A program made the position numbers and the translations under genes. DNA of 64,000 nt. Origin: Paractinoplanes ferrugineus. Its GTDB lineage: Bacteria; Actinomycetota; Actinomycetes; Mycobacteriales; Micromonosporaceae. The stretch's first letter is position 1, and each line of letters opens with the position of its first letter. The stretch covers positions 1 to 64,000 of the forward strand of contig NZ_BOMM01000016.1 in the NCBI RefSeq assembly GCF_016862195.1, read 5' to 3'. A model generated the notes under the pieces. That model was not told the origin of the DNA, searched no databases, and saw only the letters and a list, made by a program, of their open reading frames with translations. Below, one piece after another: positions 1-8,424 of this stretch.

Positions 1-12
1 GGGCGCCCGCCG

Positions 13-1758
13 TTATGCCGGGCGGAAGCTGTCGAAGACCAGTTGAAGATCGTCGCGGGCGCCCGACCAGGCGGCGTCGGTGGTCTGCCAGTAGAAACCG
101 TAGGCCTGCTTCTTCGACGTCACCACGCCCCGATTGTTGACGTGCTGGCGGGTGCCGCCACGGTCGAAGGTGAACTCCCAGTCGGCCGCCTTGAGGAAGT
201 ACTTCACCTCTTTGATGTGGATCTCGTGGTAGTTCGGGAAGTCGCCGCGCGCCACCCGGTAATCGGCCTTGCCGCGCCAGTCACCGACCGGATCCCACTG
301 CGGACTCTTGGTCTGGTCGACGCCGAAGACCCGCCCCGGCGCCCGGAAGTAGACCATGCTGCCCTCTTTGGACCGGGTCCAGCCGGTCGGAACGTAGACC
401 TGGAAGCCTGTCGGGTCGCGGTAATCGGTCCAGCCCGCCGGAAGCGCCGGCCGGCCGGCCGCCTCGCCCGCGGGGGCCGGGGACGAGGCGGCGGGCGACG
501 GGGCGCCGGAAGAGGGGGTGCCGGAGGAGGGGGCGGAGCTGACAGCGGAGGGTGACGGCGAGGCGGTGGCCGGGGCCGACGAGGCTTGCGTACGCGGTGC
601 AGCCGGCGCCGCCGTGCCCGGCTCGTCCTTGTCGGACCGCATGGTCGTCCACGCGAACACACCGGCGACGAGAAGGAGCACCACCAGCCCGGCCGCGATC
701 AGCGGGGCCGGTTTCCGCGACTTCGTCGACCGCTCGTCCCGCGGCCCCGCCGGTGGTGCTTCGCGCGGCACTTCCGGGAGCGAGGGGGCGCCCGGTAGTG
801 ACGGGGCATCCGGGAGTGACGGGGCATCCGGTAGTGACGGGGCATCCGGGAGCGCCGACGCCGGCGCCTCGGGCCGGGCCTGCGCCGAGGTGGCCGGCGG
901 GGACGCCTTCAGTCGTGCGGTTCGGGCCGGCTTGCGCTGGCGTGGCACCGAGGTCAGGGCCACTTCGAGCAGCCGCTGGGCCTCCTCGGCCTGAAGGCGC
1001 GCACCGGGAGACTTGCGCAGCAGCCCCCCGATCACCGGCCCGAGCTCCCCGGCGTGCGGCGCCGACTGCGGCTCCTCGGAGACGATCGCGGTGATCGTCT
1101 CCATCACGTTGTGCCCGGTGTAGGGCGCGTGTCCCTCCACCGCCGAGTAGAGCGTCGCGCCCAGCGACCACAGGTCACCGGCCTCGCTGGTGTCGCCGTC
1201 GACCACTCGTTCCGGGGCCATGTACTGCGGTGAGCCCAGCACCAGGCCGGAACGGGTGGCGATGCTGTCGTCGTCGACCGCGGCCACCCCGAAGTCGGTC
1301 AGCACCACCCGCCCGTCATCGGCGAGCAGCACGTTCGCCGGCTTGACGTCGCGGTGCCGCACCCCCGCCGCGTGCGCCGACCGCAGCGCCGCGAGCACGG
1401 CGATCCCGATCTCGGCGACCCGTTTCGGCGGCAGCGGCCCATCGGTGTCGATGACCTCCTGCAGCGAGCGGGACGGGATGTACTCCATGACGATCCACGC
1501 CCGGCCCTCGGACTCGAACGTGTCGTAGACCCGGGCGACCGACGGGTGGGCGAGCCGGGCCGCGGCCCGGCCTTCCCGCAGCATGTGGTTCCGCAGGGCC
1601 TCCTGGTCGGCCTCGATCAGTTCCGGGGGAAGCAGAATCTCCTTGAGCGCCACGTCGCGCCCGAGGACCTCGTCCCGGGCCTGATAGACACGCCCCATGC
1701 CGCCCGCACCGAGAATCCGGCCCAGGCGGTAGCGATCGTGGACCGCCTCCGCAGTCAT
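13..1758 (-). CDS. PknB-type membrane serine/threonine protein kinase
   Basis: A 581-residue transmembrane Ser/Thr kinase that phosphorylates proteins in response to an unknown signal. The kinase domain spans about residues 10-270, with a glycine loop (GAGGMG), the ATP lysine K39, the HRD catalytic loop with D137 and DFG at 155-157, so it should be active. A proline-rich linker carries tandem SLPDAP hexapeptides. One membrane helix follows near 355-375, and a roughly 140-residue extracellular domain without PASTA repeats closes the protein. The ATG overlaps the stop of the upstream glycosidase gene by 4 bases (ATGA), which implies translational coupling. The kinase assignment is certain; substrate and ligand are unknown. 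Confidence 0.95.
   Translation of the reverse strand: MTAEAVHDRYRLGRILGAGGMGRVYQARDEVLGRDVALKEILLPPELIEADQEALRNHMLREGRAAARLAHPSVARVYDTFESEGRAWIVMEYIPSRSLQEVIDTDGPLPPKRVAEIGIAVLAALRSAHAAGVRHRDVKPANVLLADDGRVVLTDFGVAAVDDDSIATRSGLVLGSPQYMAPERVVDGDTSEAGDLWSLGATLYSAVEGHAPYTGHNVMETITAIVSEEPQSAPHAGELGPVIGGLLRKSPGARLQAEEAQRLLEVALTSVPRQRKPARTARLKASPPATSAQARPEAPASALPDAPSLPDAPSLPDAPSLPGAPSLPEVPREAPPAGPRDERSTKSRKPAPLIAAGLVVLLLVAGVFAWTTMRSDKDEPGTAAPAAPRTQASSAPATASPSPSAVSSAPSSGTPSSGAPSPAASSPAPAGEAAGRPALPAGWTDYRDPTGFQVYVPTGWTRSKEGSMVYFRAPGRVFGVDQTKSPQWDPVGDWRGKADYRVARGDFPNYHEIHIKEVKYFLKAADWEFTFDRGGTRQHVNNRGVVTSKKQAYGFYWQTTDAAWSGARDDLQLVFDSFRPA
792..845. repeat. 18-bp tandem repeat in the kinase linker
   Basis: Three adjoining copies of an 18-bp unit (CCGG[T/G]AGTGACGGGGCAT) with degenerate copies on both sides. 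It encodes the SLPDAP repeats of the kinase juxtamembrane linker on the minus strand. Its length is a multiple of three, so copy-number change would keep the frame. Confidence 0.85.
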
Positions 1759-3062
1759 ACGGGCCGATTTACCCGAGCGGGCGTCAGTTCACTCTCCCCC
1801 GCGCCGACGTCTTCGGCACCGATCCGCGCCGTACCCTGGTCGCCCAGGGTGACCGATGCCGCGGTGACGCCGGGACGGATCGAGAAGGCCGCGCCGCCGG
1901 CGGTGTAATCGCCGAAGAAGCCCCGCACGGTGACCACACCGTCGGCGGACGTCCGCATCTCGGTCGGCGGCAGCCACCACTCCCCCTTGATCAACCCGGC
2001 CAGGGCGTCGTAGGAGGGTTTGCGGCTGCCGTCGGCGCGCAGCAACCCGACCGGTGCGCCCAGCCAGGCCCCGTCGTCGGTGAGACCCCAGTAGTTGATC
2101 GACTGGACCGCCGGGTGCGCGACCAGCGAGCGGTAGTGCCGGACGATCTCCTCGGCCTGCCGCTGCTCGCCCTCGGGCGTGCTCGGCCAGGACGGGATCC
2201 GATAGTCGTTGAGGTCCTCGATCTCGGGCGGCATCAGGTGCCCGGAGACCAGTGTGGTCTCGGTCAGGTGCAGCGGCAGGCCGAAGCGGGCGAACCGGTC
2301 GAGCGTGTGCCGCATCCGCTCCTCGCCGTGGTAGCCCTGGTGCATGTGGGTCTGCAAACCGATCGCATCGATCCGGATGCCGGCCTCCAGCACACCCTCG
2401 ATCAGGCACTCGTACGCCGAGGTCAGGTCGAAGTCGTTGAGCACCAGGGTGGCGCCCGGGTTGGCCGCCCGCGCCTGTTCGAACGCCATCCGCACCATCG
2501 CGATCCGGCCCCGGTCCCAGGCCAGCGGCGTGATCGCGTTGGGCCCGTTGGCGAACACCGGCATGATCACCGCCTCGTTCACCGCGTCCCACACGTCGAT
2601 CAGACCGGCGAAGCCGCTGACCAGGTCCCGGATCCGGGCCTTGAGCAGGGTCGACACCTCGTCGAGCCCGAGCCCGAGCAGCCAGTCGGGTTGCACCGTG
2701 TGCCAGACGAGCGGATGCCCCTTGACCGTGACCCCCCGCTCGGCCAGCCAGCTCGCGGTCGCGGTCAGTCGCCGGGTGTCCGGTTCCCCGCGCCGAGGTT
2801 CGTAGCCGCCCCAGTAGAACGGCAGCGTCGCGGTGTTGAACAGACCCAGCCAGGCATCGCCGAGCACGTCGAGCCCGAGCCGCTCGCTGCCGCCGGACCG
2901 GGCCGGGCCGGCCGGACCGCCGACCAGCTCGACGAAATCGAACCCGATGTTGCCGAACGCGAAGTCGTGCCGCTGCTGCGCCACCGTGACCGCCCGGTCG
3001 GCGTGCGGGCGGCCGTCCGGTCCGAGCACGGTCAGTGCGGTCTCCCCGATGCGGTGCTTCAT
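1755..3062 (-). CDS. GH10 family endo-1,4-beta-xylanase-like glycoside hydrolase
   Basis: A 435-residue glycoside hydrolase family 10 protein that should retain the internal xylan-cleaving (beta/alpha)8 barrel. The acid/base Glu lies in WDAVNEA (E163) and the nucleophile in LHLTETT (E268); the HPLVWH motif is at 116-121. A short beta-rich N-terminal segment (residues 1-45) precedes the barrel, as in many bacterial GH10 proteins. No signal peptide is visible, so the product looks cytoplasmic or exported by another route. A good Shine-Dalgarno (GGAGGG) precedes the ATG. The gene overlaps the kinase gene by 4 bases and is divergent from the epimerase gene. The fold is firm; true xylanase specificity is inferred from the family. 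Confidence 0.88.
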   Translation of the reverse strand: MKHRIGETALTVLGPDGRPHADRAVTVAQQRHDFAFGNIGFDFVELVGGPAGPARSGGSERLGLDVLGDAWLGLFNTATLPFYWGGYEPRRGEPDTRRLTATASWLAERGVTVKGHPLVWHTVQPDWLLGLGLDEVSTLLKARIRDLVSGFAGLIDVWDAVNEAVIMPVFANGPNAITPLAWDRGRIAMVRMAFEQARAANPGATLVLNDFDLTSAYECLIEGVLEAGIRIDAIGLQTHMHQGYHGEERMRHTLDRFARFGLPLHLTETTLVSGHLMPPEIEDLNDYRIPSWPSTPEGEQRQAEEIVRHYRSLVAHPAVQSINYWGLTDDGAWLGAPVGLLRADGSRKPSYDALAGLIKGEWWLPPTEMRTSADGVVTVRGFFGDYTAGGAAFSIRPGVTAASVTLGDQGTARIGAEDVGAGESELTPARVNRPV

Positions 3063-3124
3063 TCGACGCCCTCCTGAACGAGACTTCCAGCGACCGTTGT
3101 CGACGCTTCGAGAGGAACCTGTCC

Positions 3125-4144
3125 ATGCTGCACACCGACTCCGCGCCGCTGAGCGTGCTCTACCTCGGCGGAACCGGCACGATCAGCACCTCCTGCGTAC
3201 GCCTCTCGGTCGAGTCCGGCATGCGTGTGACCGTACTCAATCGAGGCCGCCGGGAACCGCCCGCCGGAACCGAGACCCTGATCGCCGACGTCGCGGACGA
3301 GGCCGCGCTGGCGGCCGCGCTCGGCGACCGCACGTTCGACGCCGTGGTCAACTTCCTCTCCTTCGACGCCGGCGACGCCCGCCGCAAGGCCGCCCTGTTC
3401 GCCCACCGCGCCCGGCAGTACGTGCACATCAGCTCCGCCTCGATCTACGCCAAGCCGGTCCGTCAGGTGCCGATCACCGAGTCGACCCCGACCGGCCCGA
3501 ACCCACCGCTGCCCTACGCCACCGCGAAATGGGAGGCCGAGCAGGCGCTGCTGGGCCTGCCGGTGACGATCGTGCGGCCGTCGCACACCTACGACGACGC
3601 CAATCCCCCGCTGCCGGGCGGGTGGGCGACCGTCGACCGGATCGCCCGCGGCGAGACCATCCCGGTGCACGGCGACGGCACCTCGCTGTGGACGCTGACC
3701 CACGCCGAGGACTTCGCGCCGGGCCTGGTCGGGCTGCTCGGCAACCCGCGCGCGATCGGCGAGACCTTCAACATCACCGGCTCCGACGTCTACACCTGGG
3801 ACCAGATCTACACGATCGTCGCCGAGGCGCTGGGGGTCGAGGCGAACCTGGTGCACGTCGCGTCGGAGATGTTCCCGCTGGTGGCACCCGAGTGGTTCTG
3901 GTCCGGCGAGATGGTCGGCGACCTGGGGCACAGCGCCGTCTTCGACACCACCAAGATCCGTACCTTCGTGCCCGGTTTCGCCCCGCGGCTGACCTTCCAC
4001 CGCGCTGCCGCCCGGATGGCCGCATGGCGCCGGGACAATCCCGCCCGGCCGGCCGCGGACGACACCGACGCGGTGCTCGACCGGATCGTCGCGGCCTACC
4101 ACGCCGCCCGGGAGGTGTTCGCCGCCGGCTCCGGCACCCACTAG
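3125..4144 (+). CDS. NAD-dependent epimerase/dehydratase (extended SDR)
   Basis: A 339-residue Rossmann-fold sugar-nucleotide or sugar epimerase/dehydratase. The N-terminus has an atypical nucleotide-binding motif, GGTGTIS (about residues 13-19), where most family members have GxxGxxG. YATAKWEAE supplies the YxxxK catalytic pair, and RPSHTY and a C-terminal substrate domain follow. I chose the ATG at 3125 because GAGAGGA lies just upstream; longer versions reach into the promoter of the divergent glycosidase. The next gene, a Gfo/Idh/MocA oxidoreductase, lies 49 bases downstream on the same strand, suggesting a small sugar-modifying unit. The substrate is unknown. Confidence 0.88.
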   Translation: MLHTDSAPLSVLYLGGTGTISTSCVRLSVESGMRVTVLNRGRREPPAGTETLIADVADEAALAAALGDRTFDAVVNFLSFDAGDARRKAALFAHRARQYVHISSASIYAKPVRQVPITESTPTGPNPPLPYATAKWEAEQALLGLPVTIVRPSHTYDDANPPLPGGWATVDRIARGETIPVHGDGTSLWTLTHAEDFAPGLVGLLGNPRAIGETFNITGSDVYTWDQIYTIVAEALGVEANLVHVASEMFPLVAPEWFWSGEMVGDLGHSAVFDTTKIRTFVPGFAPRLTFHRAAARMAAWRRDNPARPAADDTDAVLDRIVAAYHAAREVFAAGSGTH

Positions 4145-4193
4145 TGTTCTCCCTGCTCATACCGTTCGTCGACGCACCCTGGTAGGACCCGCC

Positions 4194-5174
4194 ATGATCA
4201 CGAGAATCGGTCTTCTCGGCGGCGCCGGCATCGCCGGCGCCGCCATCCTGCGGCCGGTGCGCCGCCGCGACGACGTCGTGGTCACGGCGGTCGCCTCCAG
4301 ATCCCATTCCGAGGTGTACGCGTCGGAGCACGGCATCGAGCGGGCCTACGCCGACTACGCGGCGTTGCTCGCCGACCCCGAGGTGGACCTGGTCTACAAC
4401 GCGTTGCCGCCGTCGATGCACGCCGACTGGACCGTCGCGGCGCTGCGGGCCGGCAAGGACGTGCTCTGCGAGAAGCCGTTCACGATGAACGCCGCCCAGG
4501 CCCGCCGCGTCGTCGCCGCCGCCACCGAGACCGGCCGCCGCGTCATCGAGGCGTTCCACGACCACTACCACCCGCTGAGCGCCTGGGTCCGGCAGGCGGT
4601 CACCGAGGGCATCCTCGGCCGCGTCCACCACGCCGAAGCCGTGTTCACCGGCGCCAACCCCTACGCCCCCGGCACCCTGCGCCACGAGCCGGAGCTGGGC
4701 GGCGGCGCCCTGATGGACCTCGGCTGCTATCCGGTCCACTGGCTGCGTTCGATCTTTCCGGGTACGCCCACCGTCCGCACCGCCACCGCCACGAGGAACC
4801 CCGCCGGCGCCGACATGTCCATGCGAGCCGAACTGACCTTCCCCGGCGACGTGGCCGCCACCATGACGGCGAGCATGGCCGACGACGTGACCCTGAAGTC
4901 GGCCCTGACCCTCACCGGCGAACGCGGCACCCTCACCGTCGACAACGTCGTCTTCCCGTCCAACGGCCACAGCATCCGTCTCGAGGTCGACGGCGTCCCG
5001 CACGTGTCCACCGTCGCCGGCCGCACCACCTACGACCATCAGCTCGAGGCCGTCCTGGCGGCCCTGCGCACCGGCTCCCCGCTGCCCACCGAGGGCGACG
5101 ACCCGGTCGCCAACATGGCGGCGATCGACGCGATCTACGCGGCGGCCGGCTTCGCCCGCACCTCCTGGACATAG
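4194..5174 (+). CDS. Gfo/Idh/MocA family NAD(P)-dependent oxidoreductase
   Basis: A 326-residue dehydrogenase with an N-terminal Rossmann domain (IGLLGGAGIAGA, residues 5-16) and the family hallmark CEKP near residue 92, where the lysine is catalytic. The C-terminal alpha/beta domain supplies the sugar site; GGGALMDLGCYPVHWL is typical of the family. The enzyme oxidises or reduces a sugar or polyol, but the substrate cannot be read from sequence. It probably forms one transcript with the upstream epimerase. The ATG follows GGTAGGACCCGCC, so a usable ribosome site is present. Confidence 0.9.
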   Translation: MITRIGLLGGAGIAGAAILRPVRRRDDVVVTAVASRSHSEVYASEHGIERAYADYAALLADPEVDLVYNALPPSMHADWTVAALRAGKDVLCEKPFTMNAAQARRVVAAATETGRRVIEAFHDHYHPLSAWVRQAVTEGILGRVHHAEAVFTGANPYAPGTLRHEPELGGGALMDLGCYPVHWLRSIFPGTPTVRTATATRNPAGADMSMRAELTFPGDVAATMTASMADDVTLKSALTLTGERGTLTVDNVVFPSNGHSIRLEVDGVPHVSTVAGRTTYDHQLEAVLAALRTGSPLPTEGDDPVANMAAIDAIYAAAGFARTSWT

Positions 5175-5196
5175 CGGCCGGCCGGCTCTCGGGTGG

Positions 5197-5231
5197 TGGA
5201 CACCCCGTGGCGGGTCGTCCACTATGGCTCG
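5197..5231 (+). promoter_or_regulatory. Leaderless promoter of the FAD monooxygenase gene
   Basis: TGGACA (5197-5202) and CACTAT (5220-5225) are separated by 17 bases, and the -10 ends 6 bases before the ATG at 5232. Transcription would begin at or next to the A of the start codon. No Shine-Dalgarno is present. This supports the ATG over the in-frame GTG at 5193. Confidence 0.5.
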
Positions 5232-6413
5232 ATGACCGAACCGTACGACGTCATCGTGGTGGGAGCCCGGTGCGCCGGGTCGCCGCTGGCCATGTTGCTC
5301 GCCCGCCAGGGCCATCGCACGCTGCTGGTGGACCGGGCGACGTTTCCCAGTGACACGGTGTCCACCCACGTGATCCACCCGCCGGGCGCCGACGCGCTGC
5401 GCCGCTGGGGGCTGCTCGACCGGGTGGCGGCTACCGGGTGCCCGCCGGTGGGGCGTTACTCGTTCGACTTCGGGCCGGTCACCCTGGCCGGGGCGCCGGG
5501 CACGGCCGAGTCGCCGTACGCGTACGCCCCCCGCCGTACGCTGCTCGACCAGATCCTGCTCGATGCCGCTGCGGCGGCGGGTGCCGAGGTGCGTGCCGGT
5601 TTCGTGGTCGAGGAGCTGATCTTCGACGACGACGGGCGGGTGACCGGCGTACGTGGTGGTGGCGGGGTGAGCGAGCGGGCGCGCGTGGTGGTCGGCGCGG
5701 ACGGGCGCAACTCGGTGGTTGCCAGGGCGGTCGGGGCGAAGTCGTACGAGGATCATCCGCCGCTCACCGTCGGTTACTACTCGTACTGGAGCAACCTGCC
5801 GACGGACACCTTCGAGGCCTACAGCCGGCCCGGTCGTGGCTGGGCCGTGTGCCCGACCAACGACGGCTTGACCATGGTGGTCGGGGGCTGGCCGCACGCC
5901 GAGCTGGCCGCGCACCGCGACGACGTCGAGGCGACGCTCACCGAGACGTTCGCGCTGTCGCCGGAGTTCACCGAGCGCATCCGGGACGCCAAGCGGGAGG
6001 AGCGGATCGTCGGCGCCACGGTGCCCAACTACTTCCGGGTGCCGTTCGGGGACGGCTGGGCGCTGGTCGGCGACGCCGGCTACAGCCGCGACTTCATCAC
6101 CGCGCAGGGCATCACCGACGCGTTCCTGGACGCCGGGGAACTGGCCCACGCTCTCGACCGCACCCTGCGGGGCGAGCCCGGCGCGCTGGCCGGCTACCAG
6201 GCCCGCCGGGACGCCCGCGCGATGCCGCACTACCAGATGACGCTCGGGATCGCCTCGCTCCAGCCGCCCGACGAGCAGATGATCCAGCTGGTCGGCGCGA
6301 TCGCCGGCAACCAGCCGGCGATGGACGCGTTCGCCCGGCTCAACTCGGGGGTGACGTCACCGCCCGAGTTCTTCGCCCCCGACCACATCGGCCGGCTCCT
6401 CGGCGGTTCGTGA
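5232..6413 (+). CDS. FAD-dependent monooxygenase / geranylgeranyl-reductase-like oxidoreductase
   Basis: A 393-residue flavoprotein of the PHBH/UbiH-type fold. Its N-terminus has the dinucleotide-binding motif VVGARCAGSPLA followed by the acidic end of the second strand (LLVDRATF). The second FAD motif, GDAGYSRD near residue 285, is the GD motif of this class. Substrate could be an aromatic compound or an isoprenoid chain. A longer start (GTG 5193) is possible, but the promoter geometry supports the ATG at 5232. The 3' end overlaps the convergent histidine kinase gene by 57 bases. Confidence 0.85.
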   Translation: MTEPYDVIVVGARCAGSPLAMLLARQGHRTLLVDRATFPSDTVSTHVIHPPGADALRRWGLLDRVAATGCPPVGRYSFDFGPVTLAGAPGTAESPYAYAPRRTLLDQILLDAAAAAGAEVRAGFVVEELIFDDDGRVTGVRGGGGVSERARVVVGADGRNSVVARAVGAKSYEDHPPLTVGYYSYWSNLPTDTFEAYSRPGRGWAVCPTNDGLTMVVGGWPHAELAAHRDDVEATLTETFALSPEFTERIRDAKREERIVGATVPNYFRVPFGDGWALVGDAGYSRDFITAQGITDAFLDAGELAHALDRTLRGEPGALAGYQARRDARAMPHYQMTLGIASLQPPDEQMIQLVGAIAGNQPAMDAFARLNSGVTSPPEFFAPDHIGRLLGGS

Positions 6414-7916
6414 CGCGCTCAGCGTGAACCAGATCGAGGAACCCTCGGCGACCTCGAGGTCGAGCCAGATGCGCCCGCCGTGGTACTCGACGATCTTCTT
6501 CACGATCGCCAGACCGATACCGGTGCCCTCGTACGCGTCCCGCGGATGCAGCCGCTGGAAGATGACGAACACCTTGTCGGCGAACTCGGCCTCGATGCCG
6601 ATGCCGTTGTCCCGGACGTTCACCGCCCAGTCGTCGCCGTCGCGTTGCGCGGTGACCCGGACCACCGGCGGCACGTCCGGGCGGCGGAACTTCAGGGAGT
6701 TGCCGACCAGGTTGACGAAAAGCGTGGTGAGCAGCGGCTCCTCGCCTTCGACGGCGGGCAGGCCGGACCAGACGACCTGGGCGTCGTCGGTGCGGTGCTC
6801 GAGCTGCGAGACGGCGTCCTCGACCACCCGATCGAGCTCGACCCGTTTGAAGCCGGTCGTCATCCGGCCGATCCGGGAGAACGCCAGCAGGTCGTTGATC
6901 AGGCGCTGCATCCGGGACGCCCCGTCGACCGCGAACCCGATGTACTGGTCGGCCCGCTCGTCGAGCTGCCCCGCGTAACGCCGTTGCAGGAGCTGGCAGA
7001 AGCTGGCCACCTTGCGCAGCGGCTCCTGCAGGTCGTGCGACGCCACGTAGGCGAACTGTTCGAGGTCGCGGTTGGACCGGGTCAGCTCCTCCGCTTTGGC
7101 CTCGACCTCGGCGCGGGCGTCGCGGACCACGGTCAGCTCGGCCGCGATCCGCCGGCGCATCCCGTCGACGTCGGCGGCGAGGCTCACCATCTCCGGCGAA
7201 CCGGAGCTGGTGATCCGCCGATCGAAGTCGCCGTCGGCCACCTCCCGCACGTGCGACGCCAGCTCGGTCACCGGCCGGGTGATCAGCCGGTCGAGCAGGA
7301 GCAGCAGCAGCGCCCCCACCAGGGCCACGATGACCGCCGCCGCGATCACCAGGGTGAGCAGCACCGACCCGGTCCGCCGGGCGGCGCCGGCGGCCTCGTT
7401 GCGCAACGCCAGGATGTCGGCCTGCAACCGGTCGACGGCCGCCCGTACCGCGTCGAACCGGGCGGTGGCGGCGGCCTCGTCGGGCTGCCGGGTGCCGGCC
7501 GGGTCGCCGATCACCGGTTCGGCGACCGTGCTGCGCCACTCCCGCGAGCGCAGTCGCACGTTCGCCAGGTCGGCCGCGATCGACGCGCGTCCGCCGGAGC
7601 CGTTCAGCCGTTCGATCTCGGCGACCAGCAGTGCCTCGGCCGCCACCCCGCGCTGGTACGGCTCGAGGTTCTTGTCCGAGCGGCTCAGCACGTACCCGCG
7701 GATGCCGGTTTCCTGATCGAGGTACGCCGAGTACAGCTCCTGCCCGGCGACCCGCATCGGGCCGGTCTTGTCGAGGATCGTGTCGAGGTGCCCGTTCACC
7801 GCCGAGGCCGTGACCACCGCGAACACCCCGATCCCGGCGAGCACGATCCCGGCCACGGTGAACAGCGCGGTCACCCGGCTGCGCAACGTCCACGAGCCCG
7901 CACGCAGACGACTCAT
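6357..7916 (-). CDS. CHASE3-HAMP sensor histidine kinase
   Basis: A 519-residue membrane sensor kinase. An N-terminal helix is followed by an extracellular CHASE3-like domain (QETGIRGYVLS near residue 65), a second membrane helix near 165-190, a HAMP linker and a short coiled coil. HisKA then has the phospho-acceptor in FAYVASHDLQEPL, and the HATPase part has N (VNLVGNSLKF), G1 (DNGIGI) and G2 (GTGIGLAI) boxes. The QEPLRK variant is typical of phytochrome-like kinases. GAGGGA lies 8 bases upstream of the chosen ATG. No partner regulator is adjacent, so it is an orphan here. Confidence 0.9.
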   Translation of the reverse strand: MSRLRAGSWTLRSRVTALFTVAGIVLAGIGVFAVVTASAVNGHLDTILDKTGPMRVAGQELYSAYLDQETGIRGYVLSRSDKNLEPYQRGVAAEALLVAEIERLNGSGGRASIAADLANVRLRSREWRSTVAEPVIGDPAGTRQPDEAAATARFDAVRAAVDRLQADILALRNEAAGAARRTGSVLLTLVIAAAVIVALVGALLLLLLDRLITRPVTELASHVREVADGDFDRRITSSGSPEMVSLAADVDGMRRRIAAELTVVRDARAEVEAKAEELTRSNRDLEQFAYVASHDLQEPLRKVASFCQLLQRRYAGQLDERADQYIGFAVDGASRMQRLINDLLAFSRIGRMTTGFKRVELDRVVEDAVSQLEHRTDDAQVVWSGLPAVEGEEPLLTTLFVNLVGNSLKFRRPDVPPVVRVTAQRDGDDWAVNVRDNGIGIEAEFADKVFVIFQRLHPRDAYEGTGIGLAIVKKIVEYHGGRIWLDLEVAEGSSIWFTLSASRTAEEPADVVGGEELGR

Positions 7917-8013
7917 CAGCACTTCCCTCGGTAAAGTTGCGAGGAGTATCACCTACGGTCATCAGTGCTCATCTGCCGGAGGGCAGCCACGGCACCGGTG
8001 TCATGATCGGCGG

Positions 8014-8424
8014 ATGACGACAACCCTCGACGGTGTGGACGCCCTGCTGGAACGAGCGCGCGAGGGCGTGCGCCGGCTCGACCCGCACGAGACCCGCGCG
8101 GCGGTCGCGACCGGTGCCCTGCTGATCGACACCCGCACCGACCGGCAGCGGGCCCGGCAGGGTGACCTGCCCGGCGCCATCGTCATCGACCGCACCGTCC
8201 TCGAATGGCGGCTCGACCCCCGCTCCCCCCACCGCATCCCGGAAGCCACCGACCCCGACCGCCAGATCATCGTGGTCTGCCGCCAGGGCTACAGCTCCAG
8301 CCTCGCCGCCGCCAGCCTGCGCGCCATCGGCCTGCCCCGGGCCACCGACCTCACCGGCGGCGCCGAAGCCTGGCTGGCCGCCGGCCTGCCCACCACGCAG
8401 GACCCCGCCGACATCCGCGAATAG
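8014..8424 (+). CDS. Rhodanese-like domain protein
   Basis: A 136-residue single-domain rhodanese. The active-site loop is CRQGYSS with catalytic Cys89, so sulfurtransferase (persulfide carrier) activity is plausible. The conserved DTRT and PGAIVIDR elements precede it, and GGAEAW closes the fold. I chose ATG 8014; the frame is open further upstream but loses family similarity and overlaps the kinase region. It is divergent from the histidine kinase gene. No ThiS, MoeB or persulfide dioxygenase neighbour suggests a pathway. Confidence 0.88.
   Translation: MTTTLDGVDALLERAREGVRRLDPHETRAAVATGALLIDTRTDRQRARQGDLPGAIVIDRTVLEWRLDPRSPHRIPEATDPDRQIIVVCRQGYSSSLAAASLRAIGLPRATDLTGGAEAWLAAGLPTTQDPADIRE

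Noticed and set aside
3774..6230. 818-codon minus-strand ORF across the epimerase, oxidoreductase and FAD genes
   Set aside because: A shadow of three well-supported plus-strand genes, with low-complexity His/Arg/Gly composition.
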